64,000 bases of DNA from JAWSVE01 sp033852115 (GTDB lineage Bacteria; Pseudomonadota; Gammaproteobacteria; Pseudomonadales; Cellvibrionaceae), in NCBI GenBank assembly GCA_033852115.1, contig JAWSVE010000003.1, positions 248,001 through 312,000 on the forward strand, written 5' to 3'. The first letter of the stretch is position 1; each line of letters begins with the position of its first letter. The position numbers and the translations under genes were made by a program. Shown in pieces: positions 35,160-44,341 of this stretch. The notes under the pieces were generated by a model. That model had not been told where the DNA came from. It saw only the letters and a program-made list of their open reading frames with translations, and ran no database searches.

Positions 35160-35792
35160 TCGTTTAACACATTCCTACTTAAACCCCGTTTATGGAATCA
35201 CCCATACGACGAGCGGGCGAACATTACCAATCAAAACTAGAGCAAGTCCAGAGTTAATTGAGTATTAATTAATTTTTTGAAACTTAACTCATACTTAGGC
35301 ATGAGAAATGACAAAACAGCACAGCTAGCAACTTATAGTCAGGTACGCGTTGCTTACATGTTGGATGCATACTCTCGCGAGCACATGCTTGAACCAGCTA
35401 AATTACGCGCCATACCGTTCGCCTATATATCGAACAAATATCATTTTAAGTGACACACAAAAACAAAATGCGATGGCTTTAGCTGACAATATTAATCGTC
35501 GAAAATAAATACAATGAGATTTTGTTTTGAAAATTTGTTTTGTGAAAAATGTCGCAATTAAATTGGTTAGCCACTAGAACCGTTTTTTTATTTCGTGATA
35601 CATTCGCGCGCTCAACAACTAACACGAACAGTTAGCGCATCTTTGCCACTCGGTTTTTGCGTTTTTTATATGGAAGTAAAGGGCTTAAGCGCAAACTACG
35701 AAATTATCATGAGATCATTATCGAGTTTTTCTAACTCCTAATGCGAGATAATTCAAACCTTCTCAAGACTCAACGGATTAGTCAGAGGTATC
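35160..35792. other. Divergent intergenic region between the two T6SS arms
   Basis: About 630 AT-rich bases separate the kinase gene (minus) and the FHA arm (plus), so both main T6SS promoters should be here. I looked for sigma-54 sites with GG and GC 12 bp apart and found none convincing, and no palindromic operator stood out. No gene is seen. Confidence 0.5.
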
Positions 35793-35918
35793 ATGACGGA
35801 TCAGACCACCAATCACAGTCATTCCCATAGCAAACACGATCCTTCCGTTCAACAACCGCTATGTACTGCAGGTTTTTCGTCGTCACTTTGCACCTTTCTT
35901 ATCGGGGGCCAAGCATGA
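35793..35918 (+). CDS. Small leader ORF overlapping the FHA gene start
   Basis: A 41-residue reading frame (MTDQTTNHSHSHSKHDPS ... FLIGGQA) starts at an ATG with AGAGG 5 nt upstream, a better ribosome site than that of the next gene. Its TGA overlaps the ATG of the FHA gene (ATGA at 35915-35918). This suggests translational coupling or a regulatory leader. The histidine-rich HSHSHSKH segment could bind metal. No homologue is known to me, so it may be only a leader. Confidence 0.4.
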   Translation: MTDQTTNHSHSHSKHDPSVQQPLCTAGFSSSLCTFLIGGQA

Positions 35919-37228
35919 AGCTAGAGCTACAGGTAAGCCATTTACAGAATTCTGGCTCAAACTTTAAGCAAACCAAAGTTTTCTCAGAGGCCGGTGGCTT
36001 TTTAGGCCGCGAGCCCAGCTGTGATTTATTTTTACCCTGCCCCGAAAAAGCTATTTCGCGACAACACGCTAAAGTGTTTGTAGAGAGTGACGCGTTTTAC
36101 ATCGAAGATATGAGCGCGAATGGCGTATTTATTAACAACCAGTCTGAACCTCTAGGCCAAGGAAATACGTATAAAGTCGTAGATGGCGATCATATTCGCA
36201 TAGGTGATTTTTCAATCGGATTATCGATCGCAGAAAACAGCGAAGTGCAAGCGCGCGCCGTTAATGAATCGCCTGCTACTGAACGCACACAAAAGATGAA
36301 ACCAGCTACAAGCAACCCGACTAAACAGTCGCATAGCAAAGTCACGCATCTCCATACCAAACGCAAAAGCTCACTCACCGATGTCTTTCTAGACGATGGC
36401 AATAATCCATTTGGCGGCCCGCCCAGTATCGAGAAAGTGAAAATTGATATTGGCGATACTTCCGATAGCTTTAAACCGCCCCAAAGCTTTATCCCTGATA
36501 ACTGGGATTTGGATATCGAAGCAGCACCTGCAGAACCCACGTCTCCTCCTCCGGTACCGCCAATACAGCAACCGCTACAGACTACAGCACAAGATCGCCC
36601 ACTAAGCTTTTCGAATGACAAGGCAATGCTCTCAAAACTATTACAGGGGTTGGGCTGCGACGATGTATCCAGTGAAGAGTTAACACCTGAAACAATGTTA
36701 CTACTCGGTCAAACGTTACGTGTGACGTTAAACGGCCTCGTCAACAACCGAAAATTTGTACAAGAGACTAAGTGTAGTTTAAGTCTGGATGAGATCAGCC
36801 TAGAACGACAGGCCGAAGCCGACGGCTTCGAAGGCTTAGAGAATGGCAATCAACTAGCTAAAATGCTGTTGGACAATCACTCCTCTGGTCAAAAACAACT
36901 ACCCGCGCGAATTGCGTTAACTTACAAATATCTCATGGAAGATCAGCGCGATATCGTTGCTGGTATTCACTATGCCACGGAGAAGCTCAAGGAAGGACTG
37001 TCGCCCGCCGCAATTGAAGAGGCTTACCAGCAATCGCAAGGTAAACCAAGTAACGAAGGCTTTTCTGGCCTAAGCGAGAAGCTAACAGGTAATGCTAAGA
37101 AATGGGCATTCTACCGATCCCATTGGAGCCGTATTTGTAACGGCTTAAACACCGCTATTCGTAAACAGTTTGAATATAAATTCTTGCTTTCCCACGCGAA
37201 ACGTACCCGGGATAGAATTGATGGCTAA
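35915..37228 (+). CDS. tagH: FHA-domain protein of T6SS (TagH/Fha)
   Basis: This 437-residue protein has an N-terminal forkhead-associated domain (about residues 22-95) with GGFLGREPSCDLFLP, ISRQHAKVFVESDAFYIEDMSANGVFINNQ, which contain the conserved GR, SRQHA and NGVFIN phosphothreonine-binding elements. After a proline-rich linker the C-terminus (LLQGLGCDDVSSEELTPETMLLLG ... RVTLNGLVNNRKFVQE, then AFYRSHW-type end) is the TagH/ImpI domain. The start at 35915 is chosen; an upstream in-frame start would add 18 residues that are not FHA-like. It should read phosphorylation by the kinase gene opposite. Confidence 0.93.
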   Translation: MKLELQVSHLQNSGSNFKQTKVFSEAGGFLGREPSCDLFLPCPEKAISRQHAKVFVESDAFYIEDMSANGVFINNQSEPLGQGNTYKVVDGDHIRIGDFSIGLSIAENSEVQARAVNESPATERTQKMKPATSNPTKQSHSKVTHLHTKRKSSLTDVFLDDGNNPFGGPPSIEKVKIDIGDTSDSFKPPQSFIPDNWDLDIEAAPAEPTSPPPVPPIQQPLQTTAQDRPLSFSNDKAMLSKLLQGLGCDDVSSEELTPETMLLLGQTLRVTLNGLVNNRKFVQETKCSLSLDEISLERQAEADGFEGLENGNQLAKMLLDNHSSGQKQLPARIALTYKYLMEDQRDIVAGIHYATEKLKEGLSPAAIEEAYQQSQGKPSNEGFSGLSEKLTGNAKKWAFYRSHWSRICNGLNTAIRKQFEYKFLLSHAKRTRDRIDG

Positions 37229-37820
37229 CAATTGGTTCAAGCCTGCTAATTTCAATTTGATGCTGTTTATTTTGCTATTTCCGCTACTCAAAGCTTGTGC
37301 GGTTAGCAACATGATTGTTTCGCCCTACGATAACATCGAAATTACGGCTAGCGATTCAGTGAACCCTGATGGCAACGAACGCCCCTCGCCTATTCAAGTG
37401 AAAATTTTCGAGCTTTCAGATAGAGCGACGTTTGACAACCTCGACTTTGAAAAGCTTTTTTATCAGAGTGACGCACTTCTGAGCGATCAGTTGCTCTCTT
37501 CCGGTGATTTTATTCTCCAGCCCTCTGAAAAACTCGAATACAAAGTGCAGTTGCAGCCCGGCGCAAGCTACATTGCTATTTTAGCCGGTTACCGCGATAT
37601 CGACAGCGCAAAATGGAAACATGCTTACAAAGTCAAAGACACGGGGTACTACCAACACGCTTTTTATCTCGATGAAAATGCGATAAAGGCCATTGTGAAG
37701 AAAACGAATAGTTCATCGGTCAGCGAGACGGATCCAGCCGACACCATTAAACGCATTGAAGACACAACCTCTAGCGCACAACGCAGTAAAAGCAATATCG
37801 ACCGTCTACGCGGTAAATAA
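37221..37820 (+). CDS. tssJ: T6SS outer-membrane lipoprotein TssJ
   Basis: This 199-residue protein starts MANNWFKPANFNLMLFILLF with lipobox LLKAC, and its mature part has the TssJ series RPSPIQVKIFELSDRATFDNLDFEKLFYQSDALLSDQLLSSGDFILQPSEKLEYKV. The start at 37221 overlaps the FHA stop by 8 bp and gives a proper signal; an earlier in-frame start would not. TssJ anchors TssM at the outer membrane. The C-terminal extension (STSSAQRSKSNIDRLRG-like) is longer than usual. Confidence 0.92.
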   Translation: MANNWFKPANFNLMLFILLFPLLKACAVSNMIVSPYDNIEITASDSVNPDGNERPSPIQVKIFELSDRATFDNLDFEKLFYQSDALLSDQLLSSGDFILQPSEKLEYKVQLQPGASYIAILAGYRDIDSAKWKHAYKVKDTGYYQHAFYLDENAIKAIVKKTNSSSVSETDPADTIKRIEDTTSSAQRSKSNIDRLRGK

Positions 37821-37888
37821 TGTTTAACGGTATAGAAAATTAACAATTAGTTGCGCTTGTAGAGAAGTTATTACCCTAGGAAACACGT

Positions 37889-39226
37889 ATGTTGAAGACT
37901 AATAAAATCGCCTGGATGGAGAGCCAATACCTCTTCCCACACCATTTTCAACAACAAGAGCGATATATTGAATCTGTTATCGAGCAACGTGCTGCAGCGA
38001 TCAGAGAGTTTGTTTGGGGCTTCAAACGGATTCAGCTCGACGAATCATTATTATCGGATAAACGAATTGGCGTCACCGAAGCATCCGGCATTATGCCTGA
38101 TGGCTGCCCCTTCAACCTACCGCAACAGGCACTACTCCCGGCCCCCAAAGAAGTTGGCCAGCAAGTCAAAAATGAATTGGTTTACCTGATTCTTCCAATC
38201 TATCAGCCCGGCAGTAAATATATCGAAACCAATCAAGCCAGCGATAATATTGCGCGCTACCGCCTGCAGGAACTGGAAATTTTCGATTATTGTTCGGAAA
38301 ACATTAATAGCGAAACCATCGAAAGTGCGACTTTGCAATTTCGAATCGGTTTGGAATCAGAAGAGCTAGGTGGTTTTACTGCACTTCCCTTCGCCCGCAT
38401 TCAGGAAGTCACTCAGGAAGGCGCAGTTATTCTCGATAAGCACTACATCCCACCAGTGCTATCTATTTCTGCTAACCGTCAATTATCCGGCTACTTAAAC
38501 GACACGCTAGGAATGCTTGGTCAACGTGGTGATGCGCTTGCTCAACGTTTTACCGCATCCACTCAAGAAGGTAGTGCCGCGGCGATCGCAGACTTTATGC
38601 TGCTGCAATTAATTAACGGCTATCAACCTCGCCTAAAACACCTTAGCCAACAACAGCAACTACATCCCGAAACCCTGTACCGCGAACTTGTGAGCCTATC
38701 AGGGGAGCTGGCTACGTTTACAACCAAAACCAAACGCCCGATTGATTCTTCTCGCTACCAACATAACGATTTAGTGAATTCATTCAAGCCAATTATGACT
38801 TCACTGAGTAAACAATTAAGTGTGGTACTAGAACAAACGGCTATTCCTCTGCCTGTAGAGAAACGCCAGTACGGTGTGCACGTCTCCCGTATCACAGACC
38901 GAAGCTTACTGAATAATAGTCGTTTTATCTTGGCGGTGCGCGCTGAAATGTCCACCGACCAACTTAGCCGCTATCTACCTGATCATATTAAGATTGGTTC
39001 GGTCGATACCATTCGTGATCTAGTGAACAATCAGCTTACTGGTATTACATTAAGCGCCCTGCCTGTTGCGCCAAGGGAAATTTCCTATCACGCTGGGTTT
39101 GTCTATTTCGAGCTCAGCAGCCAAAGCGAACAGTGGCAATCACTTAAAAATTCGGCTGCTTTTGCCTTTCACATCGCTGGAGACTTGCAGGATATCACGC
39201 TTGAATTCTGGGCTATTCGACAGTAG
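37889..39226 (+). CDS. tssK: T6SS baseplate-to-membrane linker TssK
   Basis: This 445-residue protein begins MLKTNKIAWMESQYLFPHHFQQQERYIE, the family hallmark, with QYLFPHHFQQQER. Further blocks are LDESLLSDKRIGVTEASGIMPDG, ISANRQLSGYLNDTLGMLGQRGDAL, ELVSLSGELATFT and the C-terminal IKIGSVDTIRDLVNNQLTGITLSALPVAPREISYHAGFVYFEL. TssK joins the baseplate to TssL/TssM. Length is normal. Confidence 0.96.
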   Translation: MLKTNKIAWMESQYLFPHHFQQQERYIESVIEQRAAAIREFVWGFKRIQLDESLLSDKRIGVTEASGIMPDGCPFNLPQQALLPAPKEVGQQVKNELVYLILPIYQPGSKYIETNQASDNIARYRLQELEIFDYCSENINSETIESATLQFRIGLESEELGGFTALPFARIQEVTQEGAVILDKHYIPPVLSISANRQLSGYLNDTLGMLGQRGDALAQRFTASTQEGSAAAIADFMLLQLINGYQPRLKHLSQQQQLHPETLYRELVSLSGELATFTTKTKRPIDSSRYQHNDLVNSFKPIMTSLSKQLSVVLEQTAIPLPVEKRQYGVHVSRITDRSLLNNSRFILAVRAEMSTDQLSRYLPDHIKIGSVDTIRDLVNNQLTGITLSALPVAPREISYHAGFVYFELSSQSEQWQSLKNSAAFAFHIAGDLQDITLEFWAIRQ

Positions 39227-39256
39227 GCGTAACGGAACAGTATAGGAAAAGTCTTC

Positions 39257-40693
39257 ATGGATAACGACGACAATACAATAATTAAGCCACGCCCGGGAAA
39301 ATCTCGAGGTCTAGCGCCAGGCGGTGATGCCGATCAAACGGTGATTAAACCACGCCCCCGCCCTGGCGGGCGGGTCGCTCGATCACCAGCAAGCGGCTTA
39401 GCGAATGACGATTCGACGGTAATTAAACCCCGAGCAGGTGGTAGCGGCCGTCCGCGATCGGGACCTCTGAATTTACAAATTCCCAATACGCCAGATGGCT
39501 TGAAACAGAGTCCTCTAGTCGATGCAGCAACACCGATTCTTTCGGTCGCGACACAACTTCGCCAACTCGAAGGTAAGATTGATATCGTTGCTGTTCACAA
39601 TTATATCAGCCAACTTATTGCCCAATTCGAGCGAGAGTGCAATCAAATCACTGATGACGCTACGCTACGTAAGCCAAGCTCGTATGTGTTGTGCGCGCTG
39701 ATCGACGAAACCGTACTCAACACCCACTGGGGCGAACACAGCATGTGGAGTCAAAAACCCATGCTCAGTGTGTTCCACAAAGAAACCTACGGTGGCGAAA
39801 AGTTTTATAGCATTTTGGATGAATGCCTATCCTTGCCCGCGAAATACATCGACCTCATTGAAATTATTTACCTCGCTCTATCACTCGGTTTTATGGGAAA
39901 AATGCGGGTCGATTCGCAAGGTGCAGTAAAAATCGAATATATTCGATCACAGCTGTACGAAGTACTCACACGCAGTCGTGATCGCTACAAAAAAACCTTA
40001 TCACCTCAAGTCAATAAAGCAGCGCAGCACACCAATAGGCTACACAGCTTCTGGCCTGCCTGGCTCTTTGTTGCTTCCCTTATTCTTGGCGCTTTTGGTG
40101 TCTACAGCTATCAATTGATTCAACTGAATAAACAGTCTGACACCACCGCACAACGCCTAGCGGGATTAATTCCTATTAAAGAAAAAGCCCGCTTACCCAG
40201 CAATGCCCAGCGCGATGAATTTATCGCACTTAGAAATTTGCTAGGCCCTGAAATTAAGCGCGGCATTTTAAGTGTTGATGATTACACCACCCATACGGCA
40301 ATCGTGCTACACGCCGCAGAACTGTTTTCGTCCGGCAGTACCGATATTAAAGTCCCCTACGAACCAGTTCTCGACAAGATAGCCAAAGCGCTTGAATCCA
40401 TTGAAGGTCGAATCGTTGTATCCGGCCATACGGATGACCAAGCCATTCGTTCTCCTCGCTATCCTTCCAATTGGCACCTCTCATTAGCACGCGCTAGTGC
40501 TGTGGTGCAGTACATGGATCGTATAGCGCAATTGGAGGGTCGATTACTACCAGAAGGTCGCGGCGAAAATGAGCCCGTCGCATCAAATGAAACACCCGAA
40601 GGACGAGCCAGAAACCGACGCGTAGTCATCGACGTGTATTACCCGAAGGGAAGATCAGTTGAAGTATCACCCGAGCTAGCGTCTACCAAATAA
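39257..40693 (+). CDS. tssL: T6SS membrane protein TssL with C-terminal OmpA-like domain
   Basis: This 478-residue inner-membrane protein has a basic, disordered N-terminus with three D-x-T-[IV]-I-K-P-R repeats (residues about 5, 26 and 51), then the DotU domain (LRQLEGKIDIVAVHNYISQLIAQFERECNQ, YVLCALIDETVLNTHWGEHSMWSQKPMLSVFHKETYGGEKFYSILDE), a membrane helix (FWPAWLFVASLILGAFGVY), and a C-terminal OmpA-like peptidoglycan-binding domain (LDKIAKALESIEGRIVVSGHTDDQAI ... RGENEPVASNETPEGRARNRRVVI). The Thr residues in the repeats are candidate PpkA targets for FHA binding, as TssL phosphorylation is known in Agrobacterium. Start has TATAGGAAAAG upstream. Confidence 0.95.
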   Translation: MDNDDNTIIKPRPGKSRGLAPGGDADQTVIKPRPRPGGRVARSPASGLANDDSTVIKPRAGGSGRPRSGPLNLQIPNTPDGLKQSPLVDAATPILSVATQLRQLEGKIDIVAVHNYISQLIAQFERECNQITDDATLRKPSSYVLCALIDETVLNTHWGEHSMWSQKPMLSVFHKETYGGEKFYSILDECLSLPAKYIDLIEIIYLALSLGFMGKMRVDSQGAVKIEYIRSQLYEVLTRSRDRYKKTLSPQVNKAAQHTNRLHSFWPAWLFVASLILGAFGVYSYQLIQLNKQSDTTAQRLAGLIPIKEKARLPSNAQRDEFIALRNLLGPEIKRGILSVDDYTTHTAIVLHAAELFSSGSTDIKVPYEPVLDKIAKALESIEGRIVVSGHTDDQAIRSPRYPSNWHLSLARASAVVQYMDRIAQLEGRLLPEGRGENEPVASNETPEGRARNRRVVIDVYYPKGRSVEVSPELASTK

Positions 40694-40696
40694 TAA

Positions 40697-40761
40697 ACAT
40701 GGCTAAGTATTTACATAACTAGTCATTTACAGAGCTAGTTATTTACATAGCTAGGCATTTA
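40697..40761. repeat. 16-bp tandem repeats between tssL and tssM
   Basis: Three adjacent copies fit [GT][TC]ATTTACA[TG]A[AG]CTAG: 40707-40722, 40723-40738 and 40739-40754, flanked by partial copies. The unit holds CTAG, rare in many genomes. It lies in the only sizeable gap of the plus-strand operon. Confidence 0.75.
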
Positions 40762-40798
40762 AACGAAGTACACGTAACACTATGATGGAGTCCAGGGA

Positions 40799-43700
40799 GT
40801 GAGACGGTTTATAGATTTTATTACCCAAGGTTGGTTCTTAAGCCTTCTGGGTATCATATTGCTGGCATTAATCATTTGGTTTGTCGGCCCACTGATCGCA
40901 ATCGCCGATTTCAAACCACTGGCCAGTGATTTAGTCCGCGTCTGTATTATTTTTGTGATCCTCGTTGCCTGGGGCCTCAACAATTTACGTCGCCAAGTAA
41001 AAGAGCAAAAAAACGAAAAACAAGTCGCCGAAAGCTTAATGGAAGATTCCATTCAATCTGGCCCTGCCGCAGAAAAAGCGAATCCCGACGAAAAGATTTT
41101 AACCAAGCGCCTTAAAGATGCGATCTCGATGCTGCAAGCATCGAACTTTGGCAAATCAGGCAAACTCTACGCCTTGCCCTGGTATATGGTCATTGGTGCC
41201 CCGGGTTCTGGAAAAACCACTGCACTAAAAAATTCTGGTTTGCACTTCCCTCTGGCCGAGCAAATGGGTGAACAACCTATCCAAGGCGCTGGGGGTACCC
41301 GTTATTGTGATTGGTGGTTTACCAACGAAGCCATCTTAATTGATACAGCCGGCCGTTACACCACGCAAGATAACCCCAAAAAAATTGAAACAGCTGCCTG
41401 GCTTGGCTTCTTGGGGCGTTTGAAAAAGGTCCGTCCTAAGCGCCCATTGAATGGCGTTATCGTTACAATCAGTATCGACGAGATCATCAATAAAACAGCG
41501 ACCCAGAAATCATTTCAAGCGGTTGCCATTAAGCAACGTATTCAAGAATTAAATAATCATCTCGGTATGGAATTACCGGTGTACGTTATTTTCACTAAGC
41601 TGGATACCATTGCCGGCTTTAATAGTTTCTTTGCCGATCTCGACCAAGAAGACCGCGATCAGATTCTTGGCTTTACATTCCCCGAAGCCAAGCCAGGCAT
41701 GGTGACGGACTTCATCGACCAATTTAGCGACTCCTACACCGCGCTCTCGCAGCAACTGAATGAACGTGTATTACAACGGTTGAGCAGTGAAGCCAACCCG
41801 AAAAAGCGTGCGCTAATCTACGAATTCCCACGGCAAATGGTCGGGTTGCGCAAAGAGCTAAAGGGTTTCTTGCAACAAATATTTACACCCAACCAGTTCG
41901 AAGCCCCGATTCTATGGCGCGGCACCTACTTTTTGAGTAGCACACAAGATCACATGACATCCCGCTGGGTGAAAGGCATTTTGCCCACCGACTATGTCAG
42001 CAAACCTGTTGATGTCAGCGCAAGTGAGTCAAAGTCGTTTTTTGTACATCGTTTGCTTAAAGACGTCGTCTTTGCTGAAGCCAACCTTGCTTCGCTATCC
42101 GCGCGATTGCGCATGCGCTATCGCTGGATATACACCAGCATACTGGTGTTATCGTCCATCGGGTTTGGCCTCAGTCTTTACGCTTGGCACCATAGTAAAA
42201 ATCTCAACCTCTCTTACATCAGCCAGTTAGAGCAAGATACAGAAGATTATCGGCAAGTGACTAATGGTGGCCTCGAAGAGCCACACAACTGGTTAATGCT
42301 TGCCAATGGTTTAAACGAATTACGTGATATGCCAACTGGGTACTTAGTCGATGAAACCGAACACCCTAGCGCACAAGGCTTTGGGCTTTATCAAGGGGAG
42401 AAATTGGGCGCTGTTGCGGATTCGACATACCTGCGCGCACTCGAATCTTTTTTCATGGCTGACCTTAGCAAATTGCTTCTCAACCATGTCGACCTAGCCC
42501 GCAATGACGACGAATTGCTTTACGAGTCTCTCAAATTCTATTTGATGCTCTATTACCCCGAACACATGGATCGTGAATCATTCACGCTCTGGGTGAATAT
42601 TTTGTGGGACCGCGCTCTACCTAGACAGTCCGATAGACCACTCATTGACACACTCAATGAGCACCTCAACGTTGCATTAGATGAACAGGTATCACCTGCG
42701 CCCATTAACGAAACGAAAGTCGCGTCTGCACGTGAAATACTGATCAACACGCCACTTGATTTGCGTATTTATCGTCGCCTCAAGAATGATTACTTTAGCG
42801 ATAACGAAGGCCAGTTCTCGGTTCAGCAAGTATTGGGTAAAAAGTCTGAAGTTATCTTTTACCGCCGCAGCGGAAGACCTCTCGACGAAGGTATTCCAGA
42901 ACTGTTCACCTACTCTGGGTTCCACACCGGTTTTAATCTGCAACACAACAAGCTCGCTCAACAACTCGCCGATGAACAGTGGATTTACGGAGATAGCTTA
43001 GCGGAAACGTTAGACGAAGAACGCATCGCCCAAATCAAAGCAAAGGTTAATGAGTATTATTTTGCTGAGTACCAAACACGCTGGGATAGCTATCTTAATG
43101 ATCTAGCCATCCAATCCTTCGCCACCGTTAATAGAGGGCAAACGGTCGCACGTCTACTTGCTAGCTCAGAAAAACCCTTAATTAAATTCTTGAATGAAGT
43201 TCGTCAACATACGGCATTAAGCGAGATTCCTGCCATCAGCGACGACACTAAACAAGCGGCTAATGAACTCGCAGAAGAATTTGCTAGCAGTCAAAAAGGA
43301 AGACTGGAACGACTGGTCCCTAAATCTGTTCTTTCACAAGGTGCTTCTTTACCTGGCCAAGAAATCTCCGAATACTTTGAAGAGGTGAACACCTTCATCA
43401 ATGCAGGGGAAGGTTTACCGCTACATAACCTGCAACAAACTCTCGAGGGGCTTGATCAGTATTTCCAGTCGTTAGCCTACTCGGGTAACCTCAACCAAGC
43501 GGCGTTCGAAACCAATGCCAACGATAGCGGTAGCAACAATGCGCTAGCTGGGCTAAAACGCGCCATGCTCGAAGTACCAAGCCCGTTAAATACCTGGTTC
43601 GATTCTATCGCGCGCGATACCAATCAAGTCACTGCCGTTGCTACGCAAAGCCACATGAACAATGTATGGCGGACAGAGATCTACTCGTTCTACGAGCGTG

Positions 43701-44341
43701 CGATACAAGGCCGCTACCCTCTTCTACCAAAAAGCATTCGCGATATTAAACTCGCCGACTTCACGACGTTCTTCGGCCCTGGAGGATTACTCGATAGCTA
43801 CTACGTCAGCTACGTTGAACCCTTCGCGGACACCACCACCACACCTTGGCGGTGGCAAAAAAATATTGGCCTAAGCTCTAACACGCTTGCAATGTTTGAA
43901 CGAGCTCAGCGAATTAAAAAAGCCTACTTCGGAGATTCAACCGAAGGACCATCGGTAGATTTCACTGTAAAGCCTCACGCGTTAGAACAAGTGGCCAGCG
44001 GCTTCATTCTCGAAACGGGCGGAAATAGCGCGACATACAATCACGGCCCAGTACGAACCATTGCATTAACTTGGCCGGGCGATGTGACGAATCAATCGAA
44101 AATTGTATTTAACCTAGCAAGCCGAGGCACACCAATGAGCGCGCGGACGGACGGCGAATGGAGTTGGTTCCGATTGCTCGATCAATATGCACAGCTCGCC
44201 CCGAAAAATGAAGGCGACAGCCTGCTAGTGACATTTGAATTAAATGGGATATCGGCACAGCACGAATTAAAACCGGCGCGTACCTACAACCCATTTACCA
44301 GTAACGATATCAAATACTTTTCTCTACCTGAGCGATTATGA
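40799..44341 (+). CDS. tssM: T6SS inner-membrane protein TssM (IcmF)
   Basis: This 1180-residue protein uses a GTG start with GGAG 8-10 nt upstream. Two N-terminal membrane helices (FLSLLGIILLALIIWFVG and LVRVCIIFVILVAWGL) precede the cytoplasmic NTPase region with Walker A GAPGSGKTTALKNSG and LIDTAGRYTTQD, then a third helix near residue 450 (ILVLSSIGFGLSLYAW) and the large periplasmic IcmF/VasK domain that contacts TssJ. The C-terminal PF06744-like part (TRTIALTWPGDVTN, GEWSWFRLLDQYA) is complete. It overlaps tagF by 4 bp. Confidence 0.96.
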   Translation: MRRFIDFITQGWFLSLLGIILLALIIWFVGPLIAIADFKPLASDLVRVCIIFVILVAWGLNNLRRQVKEQKNEKQVAESLMEDSIQSGPAAEKANPDEKILTKRLKDAISMLQASNFGKSGKLYALPWYMVIGAPGSGKTTALKNSGLHFPLAEQMGEQPIQGAGGTRYCDWWFTNEAILIDTAGRYTTQDNPKKIETAAWLGFLGRLKKVRPKRPLNGVIVTISIDEIINKTATQKSFQAVAIKQRIQELNNHLGMELPVYVIFTKLDTIAGFNSFFADLDQEDRDQILGFTFPEAKPGMVTDFIDQFSDSYTALSQQLNERVLQRLSSEANPKKRALIYEFPRQMVGLRKELKGFLQQIFTPNQFEAPILWRGTYFLSSTQDHMTSRWVKGILPTDYVSKPVDVSASESKSFFVHRLLKDVVFAEANLASLSARLRMRYRWIYTSILVLSSIGFGLSLYAWHHSKNLNLSYISQLEQDTEDYRQVTNGGLEEPHNWLMLANGLNELRDMPTGYLVDETEHPSAQGFGLYQGEKLGAVADSTYLRALESFFMADLSKLLLNHVDLARNDDELLYESLKFYLMLYYPEHMDRESFTLWVNILWDRALPRQSDRPLIDTLNEHLNVALDEQVSPAPINETKVASAREILINTPLDLRIYRRLKNDYFSDNEGQFSVQQVLGKKSEVIFYRRSGRPLDEGIPELFTYSGFHTGFNLQHNKLAQQLADEQWIYGDSLAETLDEERIAQIKAKVNEYYFAEYQTRWDSYLNDLAIQSFATVNRGQTVARLLASSEKPLIKFLNEVRQHTALSEIPAISDDTKQAANELAEEFASSQKGRLERLVPKSVLSQGASLPGQEISEYFEEVNTFINAGEGLPLHNLQQTLEGLDQYFQSLAYSGNLNQAAFETNANDSGSNNALAGLKRAMLEVPSPLNTWFDSIARDTNQVTAVATQSHMNNVWRTEIYSFYERAIQGRYPLLPKSIRDIKLADFTTFFGPGGLLDSYYVSYVEPFADTTTTPWRWQKNIGLSSNTLAMFERAQRIKKAYFGDSTEGPSVDFTVKPHALEQVASGFILETGGNSATYNHGPVRTIALTWPGDVTNQSKIVFNLASRGTPMSARTDGEWSWFRLLDQYAQLAPKNEGDSLLVTFELNGISAQHELKPARTYNPFTSNDIKYFSLPERL

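Noticed and set aside
40697..40761. CRISPR array
   Set aside because: The repeats are 16 bp and directly adjacent without spacers, and no cas genes are present.
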